Source: Oxytricha trifallax | Lineage: Eukaryota > Ciliophora > Spirotrichea > Sporadotrichida > Oxytrichidae | Assembly: GCA_000711775.1 (NCBI GenBank) | Contig: ARYC01001472.1 | Coordinates: forward strand, 1-64,000 | Reading direction: 5' to 3' | Length of the DNA: 64,000 nucleotides | Shown: in pieces, positions 36,453 to 48,669 of the stretch | Layout: every line of letters begins with the position of its first letter | Position numbering within the stretch: position 1 is the first letter of the stretch | Made by a program: the position numbers and the translations under genes | The notes under the pieces: generated by a model | Told to the model about the DNA's origin: nothing | Databases searched by the model: none | The model's input: only the letters and a program-made list of their open reading frames with translations

Positions 36453-38090
36453 CCAATATGAATTACTTTCTTTTTATTGTATGGTAGGGATTGAATAATC
36501 TAGCTCAGCATCGACCGAATTATAAAAAGAAAATAATACATTTTTGGGGAAAGGTTTGATTTACTAGTAATTTTTATCGCAGTTACTTAGCAAGCTCCAT
36601 TAAAATTAAAATTTTTGCTGTTTAATAATAAATCAAACAATCATTCTTAGTCGATATGTATATATATCAGAGAGTAGATGTAACAATCTATGTCATAACA
36701 GTAGTGAAAACAAAAAACTCCAGATAAACCTTCTCTTCGTTCCTCGCTTCCTTTCACCTTGCACTAAGATGTCTATCTCACAGAGTACACCAAGATGAAA
36801 TTGGTAAGTAGATATGATGACAAGGCTTACAAAGATCCGTCATCATGAAGAGATGAAAGTAAAATGATTAACCAAGTTAAATTGCTGTTGAGAGTGTGAA
36901 ATTTATTTTCAATAGCTATTTGTTTATTATATTTAATTCTTATTATAAAATGAGCATTAATAAAATTTGACTGATTTATTCATTTAATTGCTTTAATATC
37001 TTTAAAAATGTAAATTATTTTAAAAAACAAAGTAACTTATATATATATTCGATGGTATATCAAGGAAATTTCAACAGTGTGATTTATTATTAAAAAGAAT
37101 AAAATCATAAAAAAAATATTAAAAATTATGGATGTTATTAGTAAAGCTATTTTCACTAAAATGAACTTTATTTAACGCTCATATTAAAATATTTAAAAAT
37201 AAATTTATAAAAAATAAATATTGAATTGTATTGTTACATAATTTTATGGCAAAACACATTAAGTCTTATAATATACTACAAGAGTTAGAAGTTTCTTAAG
37301 AATTAATTAAAGCTTCTACTATTTTTAGTGAAAAACTTAATGATTATAAAGACAACTTCAAATTGTTAATTTTTCATTATTTATTAAGAAGTAGATCAAC
37401 TTATTAGGAGGGATATTTTTATCTCACATCGTAAAGATTATTATTTAATTACTATTCATTGATATAACCATCATGATTAACATCTTGGAGTTGCTTGGCA
37501 GATACAAGCAAAAACTCCCATGAGAAATATAATAAAAAATCTATAATTGCATAATGATAGAAAGCTATAAACTTAGCTTCTATATGCTGATTTAAGATTT
37601 TTTTATATTAAAAGAGAAGAGATGTTGATATATTGGAAGAAAGACTAAACAAGTCAATATATGAAATTTAATAAGTTAATATATGAAATTTAATAAGAAT
37701 ATTAGTTAGGAAACTCTTGTCTCAGGATCTGAAAACCATCATTCTAACTACTAGTTCTTATAATAATTCTTTTTCTTCTCTATTTTAGTGTAAGCTTAAT
37801 ATTTTATTTTGCTTAAAAATCTTTTCTCCAATCTTATATCTAGATATAAAGTTCCCTTTATTTAAGTTCTCTTTATCATAAATAATAACCCTTAGGTTAT
37901 TATTCGTTATTAAAATCTGACAGTTTAATATCATATTTCTTACAATAATAGTGAAGTATTTTGGGAAAATACCAAGTAGCTTACTAATCCAAAACCATAA
38001 TCAAAAATTTAGTAAATATTCATTATAACTATTACAATATTAGATTTATAAATTAATTCTTAATTATAAACTGAATTATTATAATTTAAA
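36453..38090. other. Mostly AT-rich; one coding-like patch
   Basis: About 36700-36810 is GC-richer and ends in a splice-donor-like AAATTGGTAAG, but no stable frame is evident. The remainder shows nothing I can support. Confidence 0.35.
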
Positions 38091-38091
38091 A

Positions 38092-38400
38092 ATGGCAAAC
38101 GTTAAATGGAATTGCTCCACTTTTAGACATCAGATTTTGGACTTGATCTCAAAGATGAATGATTAGAAATACTCAGATGAAAACAAGATATTCTTCTACT
38201 ACATCTCCAACTTTAACTATTAGTTCTCCATTTCCACGAAAAACTAGCTAAACATCACAATTTTAAAAGATCATTAATCAGCAAAATTACAACTGCCACG
38301 AAGTTAGTGTAGCTGTAGTTCTGAGCAGAATTAGAAATTATCTAAAGTTCGTCTTTTTTTCTCCAATAATAAACGTTCCTAAGCTTCATTAAACTCAAAA
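38092..38400 (+). CDS. 5' coding segment of an unidentified gene
   Basis: ATG at 38092 follows an AT-rich leader (AAAA ATGGCAAACG) and opens a frame of over 100 codons using many TAA/TAG as Gln: MANVKWNCSTFRHQILDLI, then NKIFFYYISNFNYQFS. Coding character fades after about 38400 into AT-rich DNA. It could be a first macronuclear-destined segment. Family unknown. Confidence 0.4.
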
Positions 38401-39481
38401 TAATTCAAATTATCATTAGTTTTAGTAGTAATTAAAATTAATATTTTTTTATAAATTTATTTTTATTTTAAAGAGTTGAAGAGTGTGAAATTAAGATTTA
38501 TGTAATAAATAATTGTAAACTACTATAATTACATATCCTAATCTCATACATTATGTGATGTCATTTTCGGATTTTCTATTGGATACCAAAAAGGCTAATC
38601 ACTATAAATTTTATTAATTAAATTATAAAAGACAAACAAGATTATTATTACTGGCTATATTCTCAAACAGCAATATACATATATTATCAAGAAAAATATG
38701 TGGAATTAATGATATCATTTACAAAGTATTCAAAAAATAAAGGAAAATAATTATAATGACAATTTGATTGAAATTGAAGTGAATTGTCAATGTAAATTTA
38801 TGTTATATGATATTATTTATATTTTATTAATGAATTTTAAGATTTTTGACTTATAACTCCAGTAATTTTTGCCAATTATTTGCATTTATCCCAATGAAAA
38901 AGGGCTTAAGTGCATGCAACTGGGTGATTAACAATTCAATTAATATTATAAATGTCAATATTCAGAATATGCAAATTCATTCTCAAGTCGAACAATAATT
39001 AATCTAGTTTTAAGTTTTTAATAAAATCAAGCAATTACACTTTAGCAGTAATTAATATTTAATCCAAAACTAATAATACTCCTTTAAACAATTTTTAAGA
39101 GAATAATTAATGAAAGTTATTACTAAATCATTAATTAATTAAGTATTCTATTCTTTTAGAATATTAGAAAATGTAAATTAAAACATCAATCTGTTATTTA
39201 GAGTAATTTCAATTGAATTTTACTATTTTATTTAAATAAGTTTTTGAATAAATTTGTAGAAACATTTTTAAAAGATTTCATATTCAATGTAATCTGAGTA
39301 TGTTTATATAGTTATTAGTTGATCTAGGTTAATCAAGCATATTGAAATATCTTATACTTATATAAATAATATAAACACTATTCAATATAAAAAAATGAAA
39401 TCATTAGAGATAGGGTGGTTGTTATTTTATATTTAAATTCAAATTAATTTAAGTATTTTTTTATCATATTCTAATTTAATA

Positions 39482-39520
39482 GCACGTATCTCAAAATTTT
39501 GATCATTTCGAGATACGTGC
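39482..39520. repeat. Short perfect hairpin
   Basis: Arms GCACGTATCTC (39482-39492) and GAGATACGTGC (39510-39520) around a 17-nt loop, in otherwise very AT-rich DNA. Confidence 0.7.
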
Positions 39521-39747
39521 CAAATAAATACTATTAAATAATCAGACATCAAACTATTAAACATAAATAGAATTAAATATTTTTATAAATGCAAGTTCGT
39601 TTTTAAACTCAATATAGACAAAATAAATTTAATAATTAATTAATTTAACAGAAATATTTTAAAATAATCAGAATGTTATTTATAATATAGTAAATTTTAT
39701 TTAAAGTAAGAAACTTTTAAAAAATGAACTTAAATTTATAGCAACAC

Positions 39748-39995
39748 CTAACTTTATAGAAAAACCTGGTACTGCTATATACTTGATGAAAGAACGTAGC
39801 AAATTAAACAGAGAGAGAAAGTCTCAAGTAAAACATGAATTGAGTAAGAGGCTCTTCAAAGATTTATAAAAGCCAGAAGAGATGAACATAGATGCAGGAG
39901 CTGGCACTAAGAGAAGAAACATGGGCCCAAGCAAGCCTTAAGAGGAAGAAAAGAAAGAGAAGCCAAATCCCTTTACGGGCAAATTTAATATGTGA
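39748..39995 (+). pseudogene. TBE-3 middle gene, C-terminal part only
   Basis: Open frame GTAIYLMKERSKLNRERKS ... MNIDAGAGTKRRNMGPSKP ending KFNM-stop at 39993. The basic, low-complexity C-terminal tail is the most readable version in the window. Its stop is 6 bp from the stop of the convergent transposase. Confidence 0.75.
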
Positions 39996-40001
39996 ACTTA
40001 T

Positions 40002-41047
40002 TCATTCGTTTAAATCTAAAACTTATTTATATACACAAAATCTCCCTTCTCTTGCGCATACTTTAGCTTTCTCATCACTGACTCTCTTAGCAGCACTCTT
40101 AATAAAATCGACTGTATCTATCTTTAAATCATGCATCAGATGGTAGAGCAGCAATTTCTTGAAATGACCTTTCAATAACCCCCAATAAAATTCAATTCCA
40201 TTGAACTAAGGGCTGTAAGGAAAATTAAATATGGATGTTATATTTAGCCTTTCATATTATTTCCTCGAGTCTATAATTTTATGAACTGACAAGTTATCAA
40301 CGAATAGAATAATCTCTTAGTCCGCATATTTGTCTCTGAGTTATTGCAAGAACTTAATATATTATTCAGTCTTTATAGAACTAGGGTGAATAACATAAGT
40401 CTCGAGGCCACTATCTTCACTTATTCCACCAAGAATAGCATGAGTTTACACCTTAACCTTTTAGTCATAAACTTCTATATTACTATACCTCTTGTACCAA
40501 GACCTTGATATAAAGGTATTGAATGTAAATACAGCTTCATCAGCGTGTATGAACTTTATATTATGCTCTTAAGACCTCTGCATTTAATCGAATATATAAT
40601 TTAAATTAGTCTTATAAAATGGAACATTAAAGCAAATCACTCTCTTAATGCGATTCACTGTCTTGTAAGATAATCGATTCTTTTTATATATGTTCACTTT
40701 AGATTAAGCAGATATGTGAAGCTCAGGAAATTGGCGATGAAACACCTCAGTCCTCTAGGCCAGAGAGAAATGAGCCCAGTATTTAAGAGTCTTATCATTA
40801 ATAAGATAATCGATATGATGCTGCTAAAACTTTAAAGGTCTTTTAGGCTTAGAAATAAGATGCTATCTTTTTAAATTCAATGCTAATAGACAGTGAGACC
40901 TCACAGTTGCTGGTGATTTATAAATTAGCCTTGCTATAGATGTATAATTCAGAACAGGCTTGAGTTATTCACTATATTCATCACATATCGCAACTTAAAC
41001 AATATATCTATATATTCACTGTCATAAACTGACCCCAAACCTCGCAT
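40002..41047 (-). CDS. TBE-3 DDE transposase, nearly intact (one frameshift)
   Basis: From ATG 41045-41047 (MRGLGSVYDSEYID) to TGA 40002: about 349 residues, matching the 42-kDa TBE transposase. After a single 1-nt deletion near codon 25 (about 40975) the frame is open to the end, with about 15 in-frame TAA/TAG Gln codons. The catalytic residues are all present: Asp in HADEAVFTFN, Asp in LFVDNLSVHK and Glu in PYSPQFNGIEFYW. I count 34 residues between the second Asp and the Glu, the DD34E spacing of the Tc1/mariner-IS630 superfamily. The N-terminal part (SIARLIYKSPATVRSH) looks like a helix-turn-helix. This is the best-preserved transposase of the five in the window. Confidence 0.85.
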
Positions 41048-41183
41048 ATACTCACTTAAATTACTAATATTTAAACATTAAAACTACATAAACCCTATTA
41101 AAACCCTAATAAAGTATGCATTAATAGTCTATTTTTATCAATCAAAAACTCAATCAAACTACTGAAGGGATTTTGGGGTTTTG

Positions 41184-42493
41184 TATGGACGCGAATATTG
41201 TCCATAAATATTGTAATCTTTTGTTGTTTGTTATAACTAAAGAGTTATTCCAAGTTTTTTATTAATTTTTGTTCATTAATTGAATTTTCTGAAAGATAGT
41301 AAACCTTTACTACGCGCTGGTATGAGATACAAAGTATAAATGCTTAAGCTTTAAACCTCACTTATTATAATTCTTTATAATTATATTTGTTAGTCCTGGC
41401 CCTATTCTTGAGAGAGAATGGCTAGAATGTGCTCTCATCAATATAAAATATCTTTGAATTTTACTTGCAAATCTAACTAACTATGAAAACTAAAGAATTC
41501 TTTCTTGGTTTATTTATATTTATTTTTATTATGCTTGAGATGATATCATTTTTTTATTTGTCTATATTTAATTCCAAATTGTTTATAAATTCTCTTCAGA
41601 GATGTAGCACTCTTCAATCTTTCAGGATATTTTTATTATATTTTGCTAAAATCTAAATCAATTGTTAAATGCTACATTTTTATAAGCAAGTTTAGGATTT
41701 AATGAAGTGCACTTGTTTTCGAGTTTACTTCTAAATTATACTTTATCTCTTCTCAAGATTAATTATTTTGTTGTAAATTTTTATTCAGGCAGATCTATCT
41801 GACAATGTGCATTTTTACTCTTAACAGTTCACAAATAAATTTGTAGGATAAGTAAACAAGACTGTCTCAATTAGGATATTATAAGTTAAACCTTAGTCTA
41901 AGAATTTTATTTATTATTTGTTTATAATGAGTTGCTTTAATGTTTACATTAATTATTATAGTTATTATAATAATTATAATTTTTACAGCCTACTTTGATT
42001 TTACTAATTGTCATAGCAAATTATAAAATTTATACAATTCCCAATAAATAATACCCAAAATAATATATTGCTCATTTTTAATGATTTTCCAGTCTTACTC
42101 AACTTAAAAGGTCTAAAATTCAATGTCAATACGGATGAATAAAAATATCATCTGAATTTCTCTTCGTTGTAGATATATATTTGCCTCTCAAGTTTAGCTA
42201 GAATGTTAATTCATTATTAGATTTTCATTAGAATACTGATATTCTAAATTATTACAAATGAAATATTTTTCTCTTTTTTAAATTAACTACATCTCTTGTT
42301 TCTTTGGGGCAATGTGAAGTTGAATTAATTTTGAAATTAGATCTTTCATTTATATATCTATATTATTCTTTTTGTCTATAATTATAAACTACTTTTAGAT
42401 AATAGCTAAAAGGCGGAAATAAATAAAATAGAGATCTCTACTATATATTAATCAGTCTTCTTAATTGTGTGATTTATATATGTGAAAAATACA
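41184..42493. other. AT-rich non-coding stretch
   Basis: Nothing coding recognised. Confidence 0.5.
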
Positions 42494-42548
<55 letters not shown>

Positions 42549-42561
42549 ATTAGTTAGTTAG
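42494..42561. repeat. (TTAG)n microsatellite
   Basis: About 17 tetranucleotide units with one TTAA variant. On the minus strand it reads (CTAA)n, like the tail of LINE-A, and so may mark the 3' end of a minus-strand retroelement whose body is 42580-42985. Confidence 0.9.
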
Positions 42562-42579
42562 TCACATATTAGGGTACTT

Positions 42580-42985
42580 TCTAATCCCAAGAAAGTGTAA
42601 TCAGACTGAGTTTATTTTTGTTAGGTGTCTGCCTTTCTAACAGTTCAACGGTAGGTCTGAATTATTTTGTTTTTGTTGTCCATGATGTTTCTACATAGTC
42701 TGAAGAATGGGTCCATGATGAATTGAACGAAGCATCTCTTGAGTACAGATCCATCATCAGCTTCTTTCAGTCTCCACCTAAGAGTGAGAGTGCATGGCAT
42801 TTCTGAACCAGTAGTTGTCTGCGTAGTAAGAGTAGTACTGGTTTCTTCTTGGGGGCCATGTCCCTGGCACTTTCACTCCATCAATATTTTCAGTATGTTG
42901 AGGAAGAGAGTGTCATTGAATATTTCTCCATTTCTTGTCCATCACACAATAATAAGACTTACAAACTACTTTTAATTATAATTTA
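42580..42985 (-). other. GC-richer island next to the microsatellite, unidentified
   Basis: About 40% GC against 20% nearby. Minus-strand frames carry protein-like pieces (ARDMAPKKKPVLLLLRRQ, DLYSRDASFNSSWTHSSD) interrupted by TGA. It may be a short 5'-truncated LINE tail or an MDS. Evidence is weak. Confidence 0.3.
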
Positions 42986-43295
42986 ATCTAAATAATAGTA
43001 TAAAATTCACATTTATACCTATACATTGCTCTTATTTGGAGAAGGACAAATGTCAAAAGCAGCTAATCGTTTATATTATTCATTACGGTAAATTAAAGTA
43101 GAATCATTAGTAAATATAATGTTAAATGGGTTCATTGAAAATTTATAAACAATCAGTTAAAATAGTAGAAAAATCTTGAAAATGCAAATTTTTAAATATT
43201 CAAAATTACTAAAGAGAGAGTAAATGATAATTTTTATAATTATTTTAATTATTTTTTAGAAATATTGAGAATTATTTATTATTATAATTATTATT

Positions 43296-43339
43296 GGGAC
43301 CAAGTAGAAAAAAAATATATAATTTTACGACTTGGTCCC
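43296..43339. repeat. Hairpin with GGGACCAAGT arms
   Basis: GGGACCAAGT (43296-43305) pairs with ACTTGGTCCC (43330-43339) around an A/T-rich loop. Confidence 0.7.
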
Positions 43340-43907
43340 ATTTATTAAATAATATAATTTAATTATTAATAAAATCTATAAATTTTTAAAATGTTCTTTT
43401 TTAAAATATAATATCGTTTTGTTAAATAAATTATTACATTTATTCAAATAAATTGCATTGTGTAAATTAATAAAACATTACTCAAATAAGAAACAAATCT
43501 TAAAATTTTTAGTTATTTAACATTAGCTTTCATAATATATTCATAATTATCAATAAGTGCAAAAATTAAATATAACTTTTAACAAAATTAAATTTCATAA
43601 GTAAAAAAACAAATAATTAAGTCTTATTCTAAGAAATACAATGTTGAAACTAATATGTTTAAGTTTAAATATTTTATATTATAAATAGAAATAATTTATT
43701 AATATTCTACTTTTCTTTTATATAAATTTAAAAATACTTAACTTTAGTAATGCTTAAAAAATTACCCAATTTAATTGTATATCTTTGATGTATTTGCAGT
43801 ATTATATATTTCGAATTTTGCCTCTATTTTAACTGAATGTTAAAAGATATTGAAAGGCCGAAATATTCATATTATTTATTAATTACAAATTCGATATAAT
43901 TACAAAT

Positions 43908-44490
43908 TTATGGTTCTGATAATTTATCATTATTTCTAAACCTGACATTACCCCACCAAGATATATTTTCAAATTTCCACTTACATTTGGTTATACTTTC
44001 TTGAACATTCTGTATTTTTATATAAGTCAAGTAACATTTTTGAAATATTAAAACGTTATCATAAACTTCATCAATCGTTTTTATAAACAAAAACTAATTC
44101 ATAGTTTACGAATATCTTTATTAATGAATATGAAATTAGAACAGTATGATCTTAAGATATTTGATTGTGTCTTTTGGGAGCAAGGTTTGGCAACAGACTA
44201 CTCTGAATTTCTGAATAAGACTAATTCATTTTTATTTGAGGTCTTAATAAAAATTATTACTTTTTTTCTTAGAATTTTTTAAATAATTGGGAAATAAAAT
44301 CACATACAATATCATCAATAAAACAATTAAATTAAATGATCTACAAAAAATTTAAATGCAGGAAATGATAGAATTAATTGAGGTTATAGATTCGTAGATT
44401 CAAACAGATTCACTCGACATCTTGAGCAATTGGAGGAAATGATTGATAGTGAAAAGATTCCAAGAGTTATTTACATCACTAGCTGATTAT
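43908..44490. pseudogene. Coding-like fragments, unidentified
   Basis: Minus strand 43908-44090 ends ...ISWWGNVRFRNNDKLSEP. Plus strand about 44125-44245 reads MNMKLEQYDLKIFDCVFWE and DYSEFLNKTNSFLFEVL. Plus strand about 44357-44487 reads RFVDSNRFTRHLEQLEEMI then EKIPRVIYIT. These pieces are more GC-rich than their surroundings and protein-like but unassigned. Opposite orientations would suit a scrambled locus. Confidence 0.35.
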
Positions 44491-44998
44491 GTTTGTAATT
44501 CAGCTATTTTGTAGCGTTTAAAAAGTGTGAATAATATTATACCATTTTAAGTATAAGTAAATAAACTAACTAATTAGTTAAACATTAAATGCTGCTTCAA
44601 TAATAAATAAAAGAAAAGATAGATTGAAACTAATTTATGATTAAACTAGATGAATAAAGCTCTTGTACTAGCAAGTTATAATAAATGTATTTTTTTGCGC
44701 TATAAGCACGTGTCTACATGCTTCATTATTTCTATTACTGTTTTATGAAATCGAACCTAAAAATGCTGATTAGTTCTGGTTAATCGATAAATTAGAATGT
44801 TGGTGTTTCAGATACACTTTGAATATTCTAATTAGGTAATAATAAAATAAAACACAGAAATTCCATAAATGTTAAGTAAATGAAGAAATAGATTTATTTA
44901 TAATGATAAAAGCAAATTATGATTGCAGTTTAAAGCATAATAACATCAAACAAGTACAAACCTATAAATTAAGCTAGTAATTTTAAGTTTAAAAGACA

Positions 44999-45774
44999 CA
45001 AGCAGAGAAGTTAGAGCAACTGCCCTAAAGAGAATATGTTTTATAGAGGCACCTTGAAAAATGCAAACTTAAGCCGATGGAAGCTGTTAAAATAAAAGAA
45101 TCATTGAAAAAAGCATAGAAGAACTGGTATATATCAGGGAGAAGCAATTCTGAAGATTAGAATTTACTAGGATTACTATCTAATTGAAAAGCCTCACTCA
45201 AAAGACTCTAACGAAAGCTGTAGTATTCAGTGGTGGCATTAATGACATAAAAATGTGGGAGGATATTGCTAAAGATTGCATGCGTAGATATGGAAGACTC
45301 TTTGACGTGGTGATAATGGACCCAGTTAGGAAGTTGAAGCAAGACCTGCCCTATGATACTGTATCAGACAAAGACTTTCTAAGCATGCCAATACACCTTG
45401 TGCAAGAAAGAGGTATTTTGATAATCTGGGTGGTTAATTAAAAGAGAGAGCTTGCCCAATAATTAATTTAGAAGCATGGATAAGAAGAAGTAGACGAGGG
45501 ATGTGGGTGAAACTAACAAAGACAGGCAAAATTCACTGCGGCTGGAGCTCTTATTCCTCTCACTGTTTCGAAAAATTTATCATCGCCAAGAAAGGAAATG
45601 TTAAAAATATAGCAGACTACCATAGAGCAGAGAATGTCATAATTGCTCCAGTAAGAAAAAACTCCAGAAAGCCTGATGAGATTTACGGTTTTTGCAGAAG
45701 ATGTGCCCTACAAGCTAAACTTAGAGATCTTTGCAAAAGACTAAAATGTCAGACTAGGGTGGAGCTTTGGTAAC
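44999..45774 (+). pseudogene. MT-A70 family methyltransferase copy, catalytically dead
   Basis: Read with TAA/TAG as Gln: a charged N-terminal piece (44999-45181), then the MT-A70 core at 45184-45500: FDVVIMDPVRKLK where active enzymes have DPPW, followed by LPYDTVSDKDF, MPIHLVQERGILIIWVVN. After a frameshift (about 45490-45500) the C-terminal half MWVKLTKTGKIHCGW, EKFIIAKKGN and KPDEIYGF-R is in a new frame (45501-45773). At least two frameshifts plus loss of the PW of DPPW mean it cannot be a working enzyme. Active MT-A70 proteins methylate adenine N6 in RNA or, in ciliates, DNA (MTA1-type). AT-rich flanks show no intact paralogue. Confidence 0.82.
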
Positions 45775-46269
45775 TAACTTAGATAAATAGAGTAGTAAGT
45801 AGTATATATAGATAAATAAATTTTAGCCTGAGTACATTTCTTTTAAATTTAATTTATTTTGCAAAAATCTTCATGAATGTAAAAGAGAAGAAATGAAGTT
45901 TGTTTTTGATATTTGAATATTAAGATTCATTAAGAATAAAATACATGAAAAATTTCGAAATAATTTTAAGCAAGATTTTAAATATTCTAAATATAATAAA
46001 AATGTATTAAATAATCTATTTGTGATTAAACGAGTAATATTTATTCAATTTGATATATAATTAATCGATTCTAAAAATAATTATTATATAATATTTTCAA
46101 AATCCTTTTATATATTATTAATAATTGAATGGGCTCAAATAAGCAAAAAAACTAAAAAACTTACTGTTTAAACCCAATTTAATATATTAAAATAAAATAA
46201 ATTTATTAAAAACAATTATTATAATTTTTATTTTTTTCTTCTATGCTATATTTATAATCAAATTTAAAT

Positions 46270-47740
46270 ATTTTAGAATTTATCAAGACTGTGTTCAATT
46301 AGTATCTTTGAAAAAATAGGAAAAACTGCAATTGTCTTCACTAAACGAGTGAATTAATATTATGATGCTATTTTATCAGGCATTTTTGAAACTGATGTCA
46401 TCAGTGGAAAGATCATTAACAACACTTAATTATTTTACCTTTAGTTTCGTTGATAGCATACCATGAATTAAAATATTCCTTAATTGAAAGATTGGGGTTT
46501 AAGGTTAAAAATCTTTTTAATACAGGATCATTGAATTTATACTAAGTGCTATCTGTGGATTTGCTAGCAGATACTTTCCTTAAATAATAATATGAATGCC
46601 AATTATTTTCTTGTCTTATTTGAAGGCTTTCGATTAACAAGGAATCACTGTAAAATGTTTTTTTAAATAAGTTAAAAGGAATCTACTTTAACAATGGATA
46701 AAAAACACGTTATCAAATGGAACTATATAATATGAGCAAGAAGTAGCACATGGGCATGTTCGGTGGGTTGCAAGTTGATGCTCCTAGGGCAACTAAGCTG
46801 AAGAATCTGATTTTTTTCAAATACAATTCGCTTTGTCATGCCTCAAAAATATTTATCACCATTTCATTAACTTTACTATTTAACCAAACTTTAACTTTCA
46901 CACTATAGATTTATCTTATTTTTTCTCTAAAAATACGAATTGGAGTTTGTTAGCAATTAATGAGATTTTTTATAGTGCTACCCAATGAGTACGCTTACAG
47001 TTCTACAGGTCCTTATTTTTCAATGAGTAAATTTCAAACATAATATTTGGTAAGTTATTAATACGATAATATTAATAGATCATTTAAGAATCTTTATTTA
47101 TAATTTATAATAATCCTAAATTTCATATTAAAAATTATCATTAATAAAGTTAAAATATTCAATTAAAAATGAGGATCATTCAAATTGAGCGGTGTTTGAA
47201 ATGACAGCTATAATATAATCGTTAAATGATTTCCCTTAATAAAAAATCTCTGACATACAATTTTACTTTCAAGAATTATTGGGATGAATTCATTTCCTGG
47301 CATTAATTGGAGATATGCAACTATCTTGTAAGATGAAACCCGATGAAGAAGCACCATAACCAGAATTCAGCTGGATCTCGTCAACACCAATTCCAATTAT
47401 TATAATCCATCACTCCAATTAGTTGTCATAGTAAACCTGGGGATGAAGATACTCCTGAAAGCTATCAAATGTGAAGTTTAATGAGGGTTATAGACAGTCA
47501 TAGTCAAGAATCTTAGAGCTCCTAGGTATAACTTCAACATTTGTTGGCTTCAACGAGATAACCGACGATCTTTAGTAAACTACTTATGTTATATATAAAT
47601 ATAAGAAAGAGAAAAAGCTTGATGTTGAGATTTAAAAATACCAACAAAGATGACATAAAGGCATAACTCAAGAAATCTAAGATTGTTGACGAATGAATAA
47701 AAAGACAATCACTCACATAAAAAGTAATTGGTAAGCATTT
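46270..47740 (+). pseudogene. Series of coding-like pieces, plus strand, unidentified
   Basis: About 46290-46444 reads SIFEKIGKTAIVFTKRV and GIFETDVISGKIINNT, loosely like a helicase C-terminal domain. About 46730-47080 is open with MSKKQHMGMFGGLQVDAP and LPNEYAYSSTGPYFS plus hydrophobic stretches. About 47330-47640 reads KPDEEAPQPEFSWISSTP and ILELLGITSTFVGFNEITDD with TGAs. Could be one decayed gene or MDS pieces. The helicase idea is tentative. Confidence 0.35.
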
Positions 47741-48030
47741 CGTTTTAAAAAAATCATTTTTAATTTTTCACTTGGGGTTTTATCTATTTAATATATTAAA
47801 TTTATTTCGTTAATGATAATTGGCTTATCAATATCATTTGCAATAATATAGCTTAATTTAAAACTTTATAAATATAACTTTCATTCATAAAAAAATATTT
47901 AAAAAGATAGCACAAAGCAGTTTAAAGTTTATCAATTAGAATATTGAATTGTATAATTAGGAAAGCAGTTCTGTAATTTTTTTACTAATTATTATTTTGA
48001 ACAATAGCTCTAAAAACACTTTAGCAGGAG

Positions 48031-48075
48031 GTCACTGCCTCATGGTCATCATGACAATGACCATGAGGCAGTGAC
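48031..48075. repeat. Perfect 19-bp inverted repeat
   Basis: GTCACTGCCTCATGGTCAT (48031-48049) and its exact complement (48057-48075) with a 7-nt loop; GC-rich compared with the surroundings. Confidence 0.9.
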
Positions 48076-48183
48076 CACATGACCATTTATGATTTAAGAA
48101 TATGAAAACTTTAAATTAATAATTATTATATTGATATACAAACTAAAACTTATTATACTAATAAAAAATGAAAATCTCTCTAA

Positions 48184-48460
48184 TATAGTTTAATCCTCTT
48201 GTTCATCGTCTTCATCTTCATCATCAATATCGTTAAAGTCTTCTAAGTCTTCTCTCTCTGTTGTTGAACGAAGCCCCAGTCCAGCTGCACTTGTGATCTT
48301 GCCAGGTAGGACCACTAAAAAATGAATATTAAATATATTATTTTTGTAACTTACATTTTAAGTGAGTGCTCTATCTCAACTTGCGTCTGATCTATACGAA
48401 TACTTTTTAATATATTTAATTTTTGATTAAATTTATCAATTTCATATTATAAGATATGAT
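48184..48460 (-). pseudogene. Two-exon gene fragment with acidic tail, related to the fold-back core
   Basis: Minus strand: DQTQVEIEHSLKM, then a GTAAGT...TTTTTAG intron (about 48354-48314), then LPGKITSAAGLGLRSTTE and an acidic end DDEDEDDEQED followed by TAA. Exon boundary and motif match 28470-28775. The product is not recognised. Confidence 0.5.
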
Positions 48461-48669
48461 TTCATGATTACAATGTTAATTCGTAGAATGACGTCATAAT
48501 AGAGCAATCAAAACCTCAAAACTCTTTCAGTAGTTTGATTGAGTTTTTGATTTATAAAAGTGGACTATTAGTGCATACGTTATTAGGGTTTTAATAGGGA
48601 TTATGTAGGGGTTTAATGTTTAAATATTAGTAATTTAAGTAAGTATAACAAGCGAGTTTTTAAAATATT

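Larger units (their letters stand above)
39745..41183. mobile_element. TBE: TBE-3: truncated type-B TBE (right part)
   Basis: Contains the end of a middle gene (+), the whole transposase (-), and the type-B terminal repeat ending in ATTTTGGGGTTTTG at 41183. The left side stops inside the middle gene near 39745, where similarity to 55690 ends abruptly, so about 2.6 kb including the kinase gene is missing. Confidence 0.88.

Noticed and set aside
46290..46444. Firm call of a DEAD-box helicase
   Set aside because: Only a loose resemblance (TAIVFTKRV) without DEAD or SAT motifs nearby.
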